DNA from: Cryptomeria japonica
Taxonomy: Eukaryota > Streptophyta > Pinopsida > Cupressales > Cupressaceae
Assembly: GCF_030272615.1 (NCBI RefSeq)
Contig: NC_081410.1
Location: forward strand, 127,908,640 to 127,968,639
DNA length: 60,000 bases
Direction of reading: 5' to 3'
Below, one piece after another: positions 59,145 through 60,000 of the stretch. Position 1 is the stretch's first letter. Every line of letters starts with the position of its first letter. The notes under the pieces were generated by a model. That model did not search any database, was not told the origin of the DNA, and saw nothing but the letters and a program-made list of their open reading frames with translations. Made by a program: the position numbers and the translations under genes.

Positions 59145-60000
59145 TTTAAACTAATCCAAATTGCAGATTCTTGTACCAGAGAGTATTATGTCCATGCAAT
59201 GAAAAAGACAGCCTACCCTTCTTCTTGATTCAAAAGATTGAGACATAAATTTATTTACATTAATGTTGACAGAAAAAAAAAATGCAACTTCCTTGATGGT
59301 ATTTAAGGACAGAACACAATTAGATTATAAAGGACTTGAGATCAGAAGCTTCAGTGATCAATTTTCCTATAAAAATGGTCTTCTAATCTGATTTGTCAAA
59401 CAACAACTGACTTCACTGCATTTCAGATAGCTACATCCGGGATGAACAGGAAAATAGAAAAATTAACCTCAGTAGTTAGTCTTTCAAGAACAAAATTTTG
59501 ATTTTTAATCAAGAAGATGCCCGAGCAAAGGCCAAATATGAGATGAAATTCTGAAACCTATTGACTCAATGGCAATCGGTCCTATACAAGTATTATTCAT
59601 AATAACAGTCATAAATCAAGACTTCAAAACACTAAATGAAAGGGAAGCCTTCTGCTAAGTAACCTGGCCTCAAGCAATACGTGCTACTCAAAGCATGCCC
59701 CATGTAAAAGAGCTAGCTAGTTGCCAGCCGTTGATTCCCACTCATTATAAGAGTTTTGAAAATAAAAGTTGTGGTACAGAACGGTCTAGCAAAATACAGC
59801 CCTTTGTGCTTGGCTATGAACAAAGAAACCCAAAAAGACTAATGCCCCAATTCTGTAAGAAGTCTATCTAGATGCAACCCTTTTTCTCAAAATTAATGGC
59901 TGAATGAAACCCCATGCATAAGCCAAAGCTAGTTCTCAATAGACGAGTATATTGGCAATGCAAACACCCACAAATATAGACTTGACATGATTAACTCCTA

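Larger units (their letters stand above)
58180..60000. other. Right-end stretch, otherwise nothing recognised
   Basis: AT-rich sequence with short frames only, the 40-bp duplication and the weak EF-hand-like segment. It could be intron or intergenic DNA of a gene outside the window. Confidence 0.4.

Noticed and set aside
1-60000. tRNA, rRNA or other structured RNA genes
   Set aside because: I saw no cloverleaf with A and B boxes and no rRNA blocks; only the tRNA-Met primer site in element F resembles tRNA sequence.

Overview
The window looks like intergenic DNA from a large, repeat-rich seed-plant genome. A gymnosperm, perhaps a conifer, is the best guess, because very long LTRs, nested insertions and highly decayed LINE, gypsy and hAT relics fill the whole 60 kb and I could not support one intact host gene. 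The sequence alone does not fix the species. Every protein-like stretch I recognise is a broken transposon domain. The only possible host-gene trace is a tiny EF-hand-like segment near 59.1 kb, and it is weak. The dominant feature is one family of six long (3.2-4.2 kb) elements. I call them A (2678-6872), B (14749-21409), C (15681-18881, nested in B), D (31449-34867), A' (35418-39612) and E (52714-56511). All have related TGTTG...CAACA ends and each has its own exact 5-bp target-site duplication (GTAGG, GGTTT, AAACT, GGACT, ATACC, CTATC). None has a second LTR or an internal coding region, so they read as solo LTRs. TATA boxes show that the sense strand is + for D and A' and - for A, B, C and E. 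A and A' are the same length (4195 bp) and nearly identical, and they form a 28.5-kb-spaced inverted pair. Upstream of the TATA box most copies carry arrays of repeats or quasi-palindromes whose spacing differs by subfamily but clusters near multiples of about 42 bp: 41 in B, 84-86 in C and D, 165-176 in A, 42 and about 176 in E. I consider this the most unusual system here. Layout: 85-1700, a hAT transposase relic. 1700-2677, a putative promoter-bearing repeat. 2678-6872, element A. 6949 to about 8467, a copia-type LTR. 9060-10425, GAGTC-rich DNA, a 142-bp tandem duplication and a second hAT relic. 10.5-11.3 kb, a dispersed repeat seen again at 43.4 and 47.4 kb. 11.3-14.7 kb, mostly featureless with a 181-bp duplication. 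14749-21409, B with C inside it. 22.4-26.9 kb, a full-domain but broken L1-type LINE on the - strand. About 27.7-35.4 kb, a decayed Ty3/gypsy polyprotein (protease, RT, RNase H, integrase) interrupted by D. 35418-39612, A'. 39767-42542, a small non-autonomous LTR element (F) with two 1153-bp LTRs, inserted in a minisatellite-like stretch. 42.5-43.4 kb, a possible gypsy LTR. 43.4-49.3 kb, repeat-derived non-coding DNA. 49.9-57.6 kb, a second L1-type LINE on the + strand whose RT is split by E. 57.8-58.2 kb, an antisense L1 ORF1 relic. The insertions give a relative history: the LINEs, the gypsy element and hAT are old and full of stops and frameshifts; B predates C; D entered the gypsy body; E entered a LINE RT; F (about 1.6% LTR divergence by eye) and especially A and A' (about 0.1% apart) are recent.
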